This document shows, one piece after another, positions 1 to 7,720 of a stretch of 64,000 nt of DNA. The notes beneath the pieces are model-generated. The model ran no database searches. It was not told where the DNA came from and saw only the letters and a program-made list of their open reading frames with translations. Position 1 is the first letter of the stretch. The number at the start of each line of letters is the position of its first letter. The DNA comes from an uncultured Ruminiclostridium sp. (GTDB lineage: Bacteria; Bacillota; Clostridia; Oscillospirales; Ruminococcaceae), in the NCBI GenBank assembly GCA_949878745.1, contig CATLBH010000003.1:49958-113957 (forward strand), written 5' to 3'. The translations under genes and the position numbers were made by a program.

Positions 1-496
1 CCGCAAGAAGAATATCCGGATCGTTTATAAGCGCTCTCGCGATGGCCACGCGCTGCATTTGTCCGCCGGACATCTGATTCGGCTTTTTGTGCAGCTGATC
101 TCCCAATCCCACCTTTGTAAGGGCTGTTTTGGCTCTTTTTCTGCGCTCGGCCTTTGATATTCCTGAAATAGTGAGGGCGAGCTCCACGTTGGAAAGCACG
201 GTCTGATGCGGGATAAGATTATAGCTTTGAAAAATAAAGCCGATTGAATGATTTCTGTAAGCATCCCAATCTCTGTCCTTAAATTTTTTTGTGGAAACGC
301 CGTTGATGATAAGATCGCCGGAGGTGGCATGATCAAGACCGCCTATAATATTAAGCATAGTGGTCTTTCCGCAGCCCGAATGCCCTAAAATCGCCACAAA
401 CTCGTTTTCCCTGAAGGTGATGTTTACGCCCTTAAGTGCGTTTACGGTGTTGTCCTTTTCGCCGTACTGCTTTACTATATCTTTTAATTGCAGCAT
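1..496 (-). CDS. ABC transporter ATP-binding protein (C-terminal part outside window)
   Basis: The first 165 residues of an ABC ATPase. Walker A (GHSGCGKT) is at about 38-45, the Q-loop Gln at 90 and the signature MSGGQMQR at 142-148, followed by AIARAL. The start is the ATG at 494-496, which begins MLQLKDIVKQYG. The spacing and the order of motifs match the MacB/LolD-type exporters, whose ATPase is usually next to a large FtsX-like permease; that partner would lie beyond the left edge. The Walker B motif and H-loop are also off the window, so the substrate cannot be said. Confidence 0.93.
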   Translation of the reverse strand, partial: MLQLKDIVKQYGEKDNTVNALKGVNITFRENEFVAILGHSGCGKTTMLNIIGGLDHATSGDLIINGVSTKKFKDRDWDAYRNHSIGFIFQSYNLIPHQTVLSNVELALTISGISKAERRKRAKTALTKVGLGDQLHKKPNQMSGGQMQRVAIARALINDPDILLA

Positions 497-550
497 TGAT
501 GTTGTTCCTTTCTTTAATAAGGTACACGGATAGTATTCGCTTTTATTTTT

Positions 551-782
551 AGAACCTGTCCACATAGGAATGGTGCGTGGATTTTCGAGCAGATTTTGTC
601 GAGGACAAGGCAAAATTTCGCCGGCTTGCTGTCACAAGTCAAGAAATTTTAACACACGAGGTGTTCGGTCATTTGCCCAAAGTCGGCGCAAGGACGCGCC
701 GACAGCAAAGCAAATGACGAAACGCAGTCATCGGCAAAATCTGCCGAAAAGACGCGTGACAATTCCTATGTGGACAGGTTCT
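551..782. repeat. 232-bp element with perfect 21-bp inverted ends (family 1)
   Basis: The first 21 bases (551-571, beginning AGAACCTGTCC) are repeated exactly in inverted orientation at 762-782. Inner blocks also pair imperfectly (around GCAGATTTTG near 590 and CAAAATCTGC near 736), so the whole unit is a long imperfect palindrome with no credible gene. Related copies are at 44135-44296, a one-ended copy at 44069, and a worn end at 18317. It fills most of the 497-827 gap. It looks like a MITE-type element; no transposase for it is visible. Confidence 0.8.
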
Positions 783-827
783 TATAACAGAGAATATAAA
801 TTCCGTTTTTGATTTGTAAAAAGGTTC

Positions 828-2237
828 TTATTCCAAAGCGAAGGATTTCAGCATGGAATTCCCATCGCCGCTGAATGTAAGATAAATCGCGTTCACTCCG
901 TCGGGTATTAAACATTCCGCGCTGTAAGTTTCCCATACGTTGCTGAATTCCACTGGTATTTCCGCAAGAATATCACCGTTCCATTTTGTGCGGAGAAGGT
1001 ATTTGCCTTTTGCGTAGCCTCTTACGGAGACGGAAGCCTTGCTTATGCCCTTACAGTCAAAATATTTGAAGCCCGCGGTGGTTCCGTCGGCGATATTTCC
1101 GATATAGCCTGTTTCTTTATCTCCGTCCCTGCCGTCCTGCATAATCTTCGGGGCGTTGGCGTCGCCCACGTAAAGCGTGTGCTTTTCGGTGAAGAGATTG
1201 CAGGCAAGGTACGCGGGATATTCTCCCTGTCCCTCCAATGGGCCGCCGTTTAATCCGCAGGAGGTCATTTCGGCCTGATAAAACAAGCCGTCGGCACCGT
1301 CTGGTTTTTTAATCAGTCTTTCCGCGCAGCCCTGTCTGCTGTACCATGTTCCGTTGGTGTGACGATGGTAAAAGATATACCGGCTGCCGTTCAGCTCCAC
1401 TATGCTGCCGTGGTTGTTAGCCCCGCAGGCCATGGGCATATCGGCGGGCTTGTAAGTATCGATATGAACGTCGGCGTTGCTTATCAGCACTCCGCCGTAA
1501 ACGAAGCCTCCGAAGGGATTGTCGCTTACCGCGCAGCATAGCTCGTGCATGACTTCGGAGGAATATATAAGGCAATACCTTTCGCCGATTTTTCGGACGG
1601 AAGCGGCCTCAAAGAAGGCGTGACCCTCAAAGCCGCTTCCCGAGCTGTATTCGCAGCCGGGAATTACCGTTACGGGTTCGGTCAGCACAGTCAGCATATC
1701 CTTTCCCAAAAGAACGGCGCGGCAGCCGGTTCTGCTTTTATCTCCCCTTCCGCAAAAGCCGCTGTAGAGATAGGTTTTTTCTCCCTCGGTGAGGACGCCG
1801 GGGTCAAACATGGGCTCGTCCCCGCCGCGTTCTCCGAGTCTTGTTTCGTCGGGATAATGAACGTATCCGTAAAATTCGTATTTTCCCGCCGGGGTATCGC
1901 ATACGGCGACGGACATAACCGACGTTTTGTCAAGAACATAGTAAAGGTAGTATCTGCCGTCCGCTCCCACGGTTACGTCCGGCGCGTAAAGGCACATTTT
2001 TCCGTCTCTGTTCATCGGGTCGGCGCGGCGCTCGTAAATTACGCCCTCGCAGCGCCAATTACCCAAATCGTCAACAGGCGCTGACCAGCAAACATAGTCG
2101 CCCAAACAAAAAACATAGCCGTTGTAAAAGTCATGGGATCCGTAAACGTACAGTCGGCCGCCGAAGACGTAAGGCTCGCCGTCGGGGATATACTCCCAGC
2201 TGGGAAGGTAGGGGTTAAACGCGGGTTTTTTACTCAT
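828..2237 (-). CDS. glycoside hydrolase family 43 (beta-xylosidase / alpha-L-arabinofuranosidase-like)
   Basis: A 469-residue enzyme expected to cut xylose- or arabinose-containing side chains or oligosaccharides by inversion. A five-bladed propeller domain covers about 1-310. Candidate catalytic residues are Asp19 in IPDGEPYVF, Asp145 in FDPGVL and Glu210 in FFEAASVRK, the usual base, pKa-setter and acid of GH43. About 340-469 looks like a CBM6-type beta-sandwich. No signal peptide is present, so it is probably cytoplasmic and acts on imported oligosaccharides. I chose the ATG at 2235-2237 because AGAGGT precedes it; a start 15 codons upstream has no such site and would run to the AraC remnant. 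Substrate is inferred from family only. Confidence 0.88.
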   Translation of the reverse strand: MSKKPAFNPYLPSWEYIPDGEPYVFGGRLYVYGSHDFYNGYVFCLGDYVCWSAPVDDLGNWRCEGVIYERRADPMNRDGKMCLYAPDVTVGADGRYYLYYVLDKTSVMSVAVCDTPAGKYEFYGYVHYPDETRLGERGGDEPMFDPGVLTEGEKTYLYSGFCGRGDKSRTGCRAVLLGKDMLTVLTEPVTVIPGCEYSSGSGFEGHAFFEAASVRKIGERYCLIYSSEVMHELCCAVSDNPFGGFVYGGVLISNADVHIDTYKPADMPMACGANNHGSIVELNGSRYIFYHRHTNGTWYSRQGCAERLIKKPDGADGLFYQAEMTSCGLNGGPLEGQGEYPAYLACNLFTEKHTLYVGDANAPKIMQDGRDGDKETGYIGNIADGTTAGFKYFDCKGISKASVSVRGYAKGKYLLRTKWNGDILAEIPVEFSNVWETYSAECLIPDGVNAIYLTFSGDGNSMLKSFALE

Positions 2238-2278
2238 TTCGATTACCTCTTTTATATTTTTTGACTCGCAAGCCGTTT

Positions 2279-2629
2279 TCATTTGGCATTTTTGAAACGC
2301 ATGGGAGATATTCCCTCGTATCTTTTAAAAAGTTTACAGAAATAGCTCGCGGTGCAAAAGCCGGTTTCCAGAGCGATGGTCTCAACAATTTTGTCGGTTC
2401 CCGTCAAAAGCTCTTTTGCCGCCTGAATACGGCGCTTGGCAACATACTCCATGGGGCGCATATCGAGCTTGTTTCGTAAAAGCGTGCATAAATGCTCCTT
2501 AGAGACTCCCGAAGCGGCGCAAAGGTCGCTCATTGAAATGTGCGCGGCAAAATTGGAATTGATGTAATCAAGCGACTTCGTCAGGGCGGCGTTGGAGGAG
2601 GTTACGGTTTTTAAATCGGTGATATTGCG
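2279..2629 (-). pseudogene. AraC-family regulator remnant (DNA-binding domain only)
   Basis: The reading frame is open from 2629 to 2279 and encodes a complete AraC C-terminal domain: a first helix-turn-helix (MSDLCAASGVSKEHLCTLLR) and a second (IVETIALETGFCTASYFCKLF) followed by the typical GISPMRFK end. The sensor domain normally preceding it is gone: upstream in frame is a TGA at 2630-2632, and the next gene begins 60 bp away. The first ATG is at 2533, which would give 84 residues missing the first helix. It precedes the GH43 gene, so it was probably that gene's sugar-responsive activator. It could still be a short DNA-binding protein. Confidence 0.7.
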
Positions 2630-2690
2630 TCAGCTTAAAAAGAGATTGACAAAAAAACTTCAAGGCTTAACGGGAGCAACCGATTTCAGC

Positions 2691-4112
2691 TTAAGGCGAG
2701 CGCGCGGCGCTTCCGATCGCTTGGAGAAGGCTTTTTTCAGGATCGGAGGCATCCTGAGTAAGCTCCCATATCATAACGCCACCTAAATTTTCTTTGGCAT
2801 AGCGGGTCTTTTTCTTTATGGTTTCCACGCCGTTGTAGTAAACATCCATACCGTTATATGTAACATTATCTTTGTTCCAGGCGTCCGGAACGTCGGCGAG
2901 AATCGTGCCGTAGCCCGCCCAGCCGGGTCTTGCGTAAAAGGGGACTCCGAGTACTACCTTACAGCTTGGGAGGCCGCGGGTGTTTTTCCAGTATTCGCCG
3001 CTGTTTACGGCGAAGTCGTACTGGGAGTGCCGCGCGCCGTCGCCGCCGTCATACGCCATAACGTTTATGAAATCCACGGCGTTAAGTACGGCGTTGGTGT
3101 GGGCGGCGGCATCGTAGTAAATGTTGCCGTCGGCGGTTACGCCGCTGAGCACAGCGGCTGTCAGAAGCTTTCCGTCGGTGTGAAGCTTTTCCGAGAGTAT
3201 CAGCATAAGTTCCTCGTACTGTTTTGCGCTCGTGCCGTCAACACGCGGGTGCTCCCAATCCATATCCACGCCGTCAAAGTTGTATTTGTCGCACATCGCT
3301 ATAATGTTTTCGGCGAAACGGAGCGTTTTTTCGCTGTCGGAGGTCGCCTTCATAAAGGTTCCCTCCAGAGGAACGTCGTTATAGCTCCAGCCGCCGACGG
3401 AAAGAAGAACCTTAGCGCCGTTTTTGTGAGCCGATTTGATAAGCTCGGCCGCCGCTTCGGGATTTTCCAAATCTCGAAGTGTTCCGTCCGATGTGGGAAT
3501 GGCAAAGGCATAGCAAATATGCGTCAGCACTTCGAAATCCACGGTATTCAGTTTGTTATGCGCCCAGCTCGGGTAATAGCCGACCACCTTGAAGTCGGAC
3601 AGCTCCGTATTTTTAGGCTCGGAAGCGTCGATCGGGGTATTAATCACGTCCGTGGGAGGCGCAAGCTCACCGTCCGTTATTCCCAGATCCTCCCAAACAT
3701 CTCCGCTGTCGGGCTTTTCGCCTTGGGTCCACCACTTGGCGCGGTATATCCGTCCCCGATAGCTCACCTTATCGCCTCCGTTGTAGACCGCGCCAGCGTC
3801 CCATGCCTTGACGTGCGTTTCCGTCGGGACAGGCTCGGATTCGGAGGGGAGCTGCGGGAGTGAATCGCTTTCCTTCGATGGTAAAGGCGTTTGCGCTTCT
3901 TTTTCGGCGGAGTCTGAAGGGCTTTCCGAAATGGGAGCCGATTCGCTTTCCGTTTGAAGGGGGTGTTTGCTTTCGAAGGTTGTAATATCGGTGATTTCGG
4001 CGTTATCGGTAATATCGCAGCGATTGTTAAAAAAAATCCATAAAGCGGACGTAATCAGTACTCCCAGAATAAATCCACCGAGAAAATAAGCCAACTTATA
4101 TTTTCGTTTCAT
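2691..4112 (-). CDS. GH18 chitinase with chitin-binding CBM5/12 module, membrane-anchored or secreted
   Basis: A 473-residue extracellular enzyme hydrolysing beta-1,4 linkages in chitin or related GlcNAc glycans. Residues 7-28 form a hydrophobic signal/anchor; 35-100 is a Ser/Pro/Glu-rich linker; 102-145 is a CBM5/12 module with the aromatic run AKWWTQGEKP; and 173-470 is the GH18 barrel. The barrel has LLSVGGW (236-242) and the catalytic DGVDMDWE (280-287), with Glu287 as acid. There is no LPXTG-type end, so the N-terminal helix is the only visible anchor. A promoter sits about 120 bp upstream. It is a stand-alone gene. Confidence 0.93.
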   Translation of the reverse strand: MKRKYKLAYFLGGFILGVLITSALWIFFNNRCDITDNAEITDITTFESKHPLQTESESAPISESPSDSAEKEAQTPLPSKESDSLPQLPSESEPVPTETHVKAWDAGAVYNGGDKVSYRGRIYRAKWWTQGEKPDSGDVWEDLGITDGELAPPTDVINTPIDASEPKNTELSDFKVVGYYPSWAHNKLNTVDFEVLTHICYAFAIPTSDGTLRDLENPEAAAELIKSAHKNGAKVLLSVGGWSYNDVPLEGTFMKATSDSEKTLRFAENIIAMCDKYNFDGVDMDWEHPRVDGTSAKQYEELMLILSEKLHTDGKLLTAAVLSGVTADGNIYYDAAAHTNAVLNAVDFINVMAYDGGDGARHSQYDFAVNSGEYWKNTRGLPSCKVVLGVPFYARPGWAGYGTILADVPDAWNKDNVTYNGMDVYYNGVETIKKKTRYAKENLGGVMIWELTQDASDPEKSLLQAIGSAARSP

Positions 4113-4233
4113 ATTATTAATTCCGTTGCTTTTCGTAAGTCCATTTTATACGCCGTTGAGGGGCATTTGCGGAATTGTATTTAGTTTTTGCTCCAATTTT
4201 TGTACACTTTCTAATGGGGATTAGTATGAGGTT

Positions 4234-4262
4234 ATTATAACATAGTTTTTTTATCATTTCAA
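4234..4262 (-). promoter_or_regulatory. promoter of the chitinase gene
   Basis: On the minus strand TTGAAA (4257-4262), a 17-base spacer and TATAAT (4234-4239), preceded by TG one base upstream of the -10. It lies about 120 bases before the chitinase start. Just downstream a small inverted repeat CTAAT-GGGG-ATTAG (4211-4224) resembles the ends of the twin-hairpin family. Confidence 0.65.
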
Positions 4263-4278
4263 GATAAATTTTCCCGAC

Positions 4279-4310
4279 AAAAAACGTGTCCCCGCTTTTG
4301 TCGGGAACAC
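4279..4310 (-). terminator. Rho-independent terminator after the GNAT pair
   Basis: On the minus strand a 9-bp stem (GTGTTCCCG with CGGGGACAC, one G-U pair) and 7-base loop, followed by GTTTTTTG. It lies just beyond the stop of the two-gene acetyltransferase operon. Confidence 0.75.
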
Positions 4311-4319
4311 GGTTCTTTT

Positions 4320-5264
4320 TTAAATTAACTCTTTTTCAAAAACCGTCCACTTTCTTTGAACCCCGTCGGCGGCGGTATCCTCAAGCGTTTTCTTTACCGC
4401 ATAGCCGCAGCTTTCATAAAGACCCCTTGCGGCAATATTATCCTCCGTTGTCCGAATGCACGCCTTTCTTTTGTTCAGCGACCGAAAAAAATTCTCGGCA
4501 TATTCCACCGCGGCGAAACCCGCTCCCATCCGATGAAATTTCGGCTCAATGACAAGCATTGAGATCCAAGCCGATTCCGCGTTTTCAAGGCCGTTTAGCT
4601 TAAGCCAACCGCAGGGAAACGCTCCAATGTAAATTAAAAAATTAGCTTCGTCGGGGTCACGATCTGACAGCATTTTTTTAATGTTCCGATAAAATTCGGG
4701 AGAAACGGCTTCTCCAAAATGAAGCGATTCCGCATTTTTTTCACAACATTCGCAAATATAAATTGCCTCTTCTTCATCCGCAGGCGCAACGGTAAAAAAC
4801 CGCGGCTTTCTTTCAAGCATAATATCATCTTCGTTTATCAGCCCGTCAAACCGTGTGTATTCCGCTTCTTGAAAACCGAGCTTTTTATGAAGACCGAGAG
4901 AGGGAAGATTATCGGGCTCAATATAGCTTCTGACAATCCGACAGCCTCTTCCGCCCATTGTCTCCAAAGCCGTATTCAGCATTTTTTCGGCAATATGGCG
5001 GCGGTGATATTCGGGTATTACAAACAAATCGCCCACGCACCATATTCTATGGTCCTCAATACTTTGTATGCACTGAACTCGTCCTATAATTTTGTCCTCG
5101 GCGAATGCGACAACGTTAAAAATATCGCTTTCAGACTTATAATCGTACAAAAAACGGACGATCCTGCCCCGCCAGTCCGCACTGTGCCATTGCGCGGCGG
5201 AAATTTTTTCGGCAAGCTCAAAGGAAAGATAATCGCTTACGGAAATTGTGATAATTTTTTCCAT
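4320..5264 (-). CDS. tandem GNAT-fold N-acetyltransferase
   Basis: A 314-residue protein with two GNAT (acetyl-CoA transferase) modules. The N-terminal module has the acetyl-CoA loop LFVIPEYHRRHIAEKML (about 80-96) followed by a conserved NLPSLGLHKKLGF end (about 118-130). The C-terminal module has LVIEPKFHRMGAGFAAVEYA and NIAARGLYESCGY. Both keep the loop residues, so both may bind acetyl-CoA. The acceptor is unknown; relatives modify antibiotics, peptides or small amines. It begins 12 bp after the upstream GNAT gene and is probably co-transcribed with it. Confidence 0.85.
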   Translation of the reverse strand: MEKIITISVSDYLSFELAEKISAAQWHSADWRGRIVRFLYDYKSESDIFNVVAFAEDKIIGRVQCIQSIEDHRIWCVGDLFVIPEYHRRHIAEKMLNTALETMGGRGCRIVRSYIEPDNLPSLGLHKKLGFQEAEYTRFDGLINEDDIMLERKPRFFTVAPADEEEAIYICECCEKNAESLHFGEAVSPEFYRNIKKMLSDRDPDEANFLIYIGAFPCGWLKLNGLENAESAWISMLVIEPKFHRMGAGFAAVEYAENFFRSLNKRKACIRTTEDNIAARGLYESCGYAVKKTLEDTAADGVQRKWTVFEKELI

Positions 5265-5276
5265 AATTCACGCCCC

Positions 5277-5732
5277 CTATATTTCCCTGATCCAAACGTC
5301 CATGCCGTTTATAGCTTCCATGCCCCTGCATACCTCATAACCGCGTCTGAAATAAAACTCCTTTGCTTTTTCCTCCGCTGTCAGAACGATACGTTTTATC
5401 CCGTTATCAAAAAAATATTTTTCTGCCAAGGAACAGAGGGCGGAACCGTGGCCATTCCTCCTAAACTCTTTTTGTACCCAAAATTCCCGAATAAACCCAA
5501 GCTTTTCCTTGAAAAACCAGTTTTCAAGCGTAACCGCCGTAAACTGGATAAACCCTATCGGATTATCGCCGCAAACTCTTATATAAGCGCAATTTCCGCC
5601 GTTCTGAGTGTTCATTTCCGAAAAAAGCCCTTCCCAGTCACTGACTTTTATTTCGAGCTCGTCAAAATACCGCCTGAACATTGTCATAAACATAGGGTCG
5701 AAAAAGTCTGTGATAAGAATATCCTTTGTCAT
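5277..5732 (-). CDS. GNAT family N-acetyltransferase
   Basis: A 151-residue single-domain GNAT protein. The acetyl-CoA-binding stretch is FWVQKEFRRNGHGSALCSLAE (about 85-105), and AKEFYFRRGYEV near 123 is the typical last helix-strand. A good ribosome site (AAAGGAG, 6 bases before ATG) supports the start. It is first in a two-gene operon with the tandem GNAT gene. Between it and the nearest upstream promoter lie a 24-codon ORF and a terminator hairpin, suggesting possible attenuation. Confidence 0.85.
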   Translation of the reverse strand: MTKDILITDFFDPMFMTMFRRYFDELEIKVSDWEGLFSEMNTQNGGNCAYIRVCGDNPIGFIQFTAVTLENWFFKEKLGFIREFWVQKEFRRNGHGSALCSLAEKYFFDNGIKRIVLTAEEKAKEFYFRRGYEVCRGMEAINGMDVWIREI

Positions 5733-5778
5733 ATGTACTCCTTTACGCGGTCATAATTCTTCGGACGCTTATTAAAAC

Positions 5779-5810
5779 AAAAAAGCGTCCCCTCTCAAAA
5801 ATCGGGAACG
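5779..5810 (-). terminator. terminator between the 24-codon ORF and the GNAT operon
   Basis: Minus-strand hairpin CGTTCCC / GGGGACG (one G-U pair) with a 14-base loop rich in A and T, then C and six T. It ends about 45 bases before the GNAT start and follows the small ORF's stop, so it either ends a tiny independent transcript or acts as a conditional (attenuation) terminator. Confidence 0.6.
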
Positions 5811-5828
5811 GCTTTATATTATCATATG

Positions 5829-5903
5829 TTACATTCGGGCTTTTGACCGCAGCAAGGCGCAGAATGTGAATGACAGATATTCCCTTTTTATTAAAATAAT
5901 CAT
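5829..5903 (-). CDS. 24-residue peptide, possible leader peptide
   Basis: A complete small gene: near-ideal promoter (TTGACA, 17 bases, TATCAT at 5932-5960), ribosome site AGGTGA 8 bases before ATG, 24 codons beginning MIILIKREYLSFTF and ending SKARM, stop TAA, then a terminator. It has a hydrophobic front and a basic tail. I recognise no family. The order promoter, short ORF, terminator, acetyltransferase genes is the layout of antibiotic- or amino-acid-controlled attenuators, but I could not identify an antiterminator pairing by eye, so an independent small peptide gene is equally possible. Confidence 0.5.
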   Translation of the reverse strand: MIILIKREYLSFTFCALLRSKARM

Positions 5904-5931
5904 GTCAGTCACCTGCCTTTCTTTAATGTAA

Positions 5932-5960
5932 ATGATACCATATTATTGCTCATTTGTCAA
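5932..5960 (-). promoter_or_regulatory. strong sigma-A-type promoter for the 24-codon ORF
   Basis: Minus strand TTGACA (5955-5960), spacer of exactly 17 bases, TATCAT (5932-5937). The start of transcription would fall about 22-25 bases before the small ORF's ATG. No other clear promoter is seen before the two GNAT genes. Confidence 0.65.
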
Positions 5961-6114
5961 TAACTGCTGCAAAAAAAATTCTTTTATATGAGTATTAAAA
6001 CTAAAAGCATATTTAAATAAAATTCTCGCCATTACAAATCATTGTTATAAATCAAAATAAGTCGATTTTCCTCCAATTTTGTATTATAAATTATATATTT
6101 TTTTGTTTTTAAAC

Positions 6115-6198
6115 TTGACAAGCCTCATCAGATGTGTTAAAATATGAGTGTACAGGTATTTTATTTACCGTTCGGGTTTTCTCGGGCGGTGTTTTTTT
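6115..6198 (+). ncRNA. possible very short transcript (promoter plus terminator, no gene)
   Basis: Plus strand TTGACA (6115-6120), 17-base spacer, TAAAAT (6138-6143), then a hairpin ACCGTTCG / CGGGCGGT (6167-6190, two G-U pairs) and seven T. Only about 48 bases would be transcribed and no ribosome site is present. The hairpin pairs well only as plus-strand RNA. It ends just before the 3' end of the convergent S41 gene. It may be a tiny regulatory RNA, or the remains of a lost gene. The rest of the 5957-6236 stretch shows only AT-rich sequence. Confidence 0.35.
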
Positions 6199-6236
6199 GT
6201 TCAAAAAGCATTAAGCGGCGTATATATAAGCAATTA

Positions 6237-7565
6237 CTAAACCGTTTTTTCCCTCAGAAGCTCCAAGGCCTTTTTCAAAATTACGTCTTTTCCCTCGGAA
6301 ATGTCCTTTACGGTCTTTTCAACCGCCACATCGGGAGTTATTCCCACATTAACATACTCGCTGCCGTCAATAAAACCGGCCGATGTTGTGGCGAGCCACA
6401 TTTTTCCGCCAAGGGGCAAATCCCTTATCATTGCCTCGGAGCCGGATCCGAAGGTATTTGTGCCTACAATTTTTGCTCTTCCGGTGATTTTAAAATACGA
6501 TACAAAGCTTTCCGCGGCACACGCGGTGCCATAATTGGCCAATATTATCGCGGGAGCAGTCAGCGCGGTTTCCCGTTCGTCAAAATCTATATATCCGTTA
6601 TTTTCGCCGTTTTCGGCAAGCTTTTCATAATATGTATGAGAAGCTACCTCATATATTTTACGCTGCCAAGGGTCGGAAAGATCAGGATTATCACGGTCTA
6701 TATACGGTTCTAAAGCATGGTATTTTGCGCTGTGAGAAGGAGTTTTGGGGTCTGATTTTACGGAGAATTTTCCGCTTATAAAGTACATTGCTATTTCAAG
6801 GGGCGGATCACCCATACCTCCGGAATTCCCCCTGACGTCAATAATATATCCGTTTAAGCTCTTTAAGAATTCAATGTTTTCCGCAAACTCTTCCGTAATT
6901 TGCGGGTAGTGAAAATCAAAAATTTCTATCAAAGCAATATTGTCTTTCGTAAGAGAAATAACAAGACTTTCCGAACGGAAAAGTTCTTCAAATGATTCCG
7001 GATATTTCACACTTGTATCCGCCCAAGCCGTTTCAAGGTTTTCGCTCATTGTAAAGCTGAACTTACCCTTGCGGGTGACAACATTTATTGGCGCGTCAAC
7101 TCCAAAATTGAACATTATCGAGGTCTCTATGCAGTCGTTGCACGCGAAAAGGCTCTCGGGAAGCTCGTGCCAATAATAAGGATATACATATTTTTCTATA
7201 TAATCGGATATGGGCAATCCTTGTATATGAGTTATTTCCGAAAGTAAAAGCTCCTCCCTCTCCCTGACAACTCCCGACAAATAAAATTTTCCTTCCGCGC
7301 GTATCACCCCAAAGGGAACGCTTCTTCCCTCCAGAAGTGAATAAGGGAGCAATACCGAGGTGTGGCCGTCGCGCAGCAACGCATAAAAACGCATCAGCAA
7401 AAGATAATATTCAAGATCGTCTTTGGCTTTCATCACAAGCGGAAGAAATTTTTTATACTCGGAATCCCAATCGATTTCGGGACGTTTCTCCCAGAAAGCG
7501 AAATTATACTCCGCTTCCTTCCAAAGGAAGGAAAGAACATATATTCTCTCTTCAACAGTTAACAT
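6237..7565 (-). CDS. S41 family peptidase-like protein with Ser-to-Cys change
   Basis: A 442-residue cytosolic-looking protein of the S41 (C-terminal processing/tricorn-like) family. DGHT at 66-69 matches the conserved His region, DVRGNSGG at 243-250 the oxyanion segment, and GTACAAESF around 346-354 the nucleophile elbow. In relatives that motif reads T-A-S-A-A-E; here the codon is TGT, so the nucleophile position is Cys349. The Lys of the CtpA-type motif TFGKG is also absent (TFGSG), as expected for the tricorn-like branch. Start ATG 7563-7565 has AAAGGA upstream; a start 14 codons earlier lacks one. Activity is uncertain. Confidence 0.85.
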   Translation of the reverse strand: MLTVEERIYVLSFLWKEAEYNFAFWEKRPEIDWDSEYKKFLPLVMKAKDDLEYYLLLMRFYALLRDGHTSVLLPYSLLEGRSVPFGVIRAEGKFYLSGVVREREELLLSEITHIQGLPISDYIEKYVYPYYWHELPESLFACNDCIETSIMFNFGVDAPINVVTRKGKFSFTMSENLETAWADTSVKYPESFEELFRSESLVISLTKDNIALIEIFDFHYPQITEEFAENIEFLKSLNGYIIDVRGNSGGMGDPPLEIAMYFISGKFSVKSDPKTPSHSAKYHALEPYIDRDNPDLSDPWQRKIYEVASHTYYEKLAENGENNGYIDFDERETALTAPAIILANYGTACAAESFVSYFKITGRAKIVGTNTFGSGSEAMIRDLPLGGKMWLATTSAGFIDGSEYVNVGITPDVAVEKTVKDISEGKDVILKKALELLREKTV

Positions 7566-7620
7566 ATTTTTTCCTTTCGGCGAACAAACGAAACCCTTTT
7601 TTATCAATACCGATTAAAGC

Positions 7621-7720
7621 TTATACCAATCCCTTTTTAAACTATTGATAAAATCCATAGTTTAAAAAGGGTTGCACCCGAAACACTAATCCAGCAGTTT
7701 TAAAAGGGATTAGTATTAGC
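7621..7720. repeat. twin-hairpin repeat, copy A
   Basis: Read on the minus strand: ATACTAATCC hairpin, the core GGATTAGTGTTTCGGGTG, then a second hairpin with 17-bp arms (CCCTTTTTAAACTAT and its complement) and closing ATTGGTATAA. The same layout with different arm sequences occurs at 27167, 28691, 32283, 43706 (first hairpin only) and 45313. Its outer end forms the last codons and stop of the flavoprotein gene at 7700. Confidence 0.8.

Noticed and set aside
1359..2084. Long open frames on the plus strand opposite the GH43 gene.
   Set aside because: They are antisense to well-supported GH43 codons, lack ribosome sites and resemble no protein.
3027..3863. A 278-codon plus-strand frame opposite the chitinase gene.
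   Set aside because: Shadow of the GH18/CBM codons; composition is typical of an antisense frame.
4719..5756. A 345-codon plus-strand frame across both acetyltransferase genes.
   Set aside because: Runs antisense through two clear GNAT genes and their operon gap; no expression signals.
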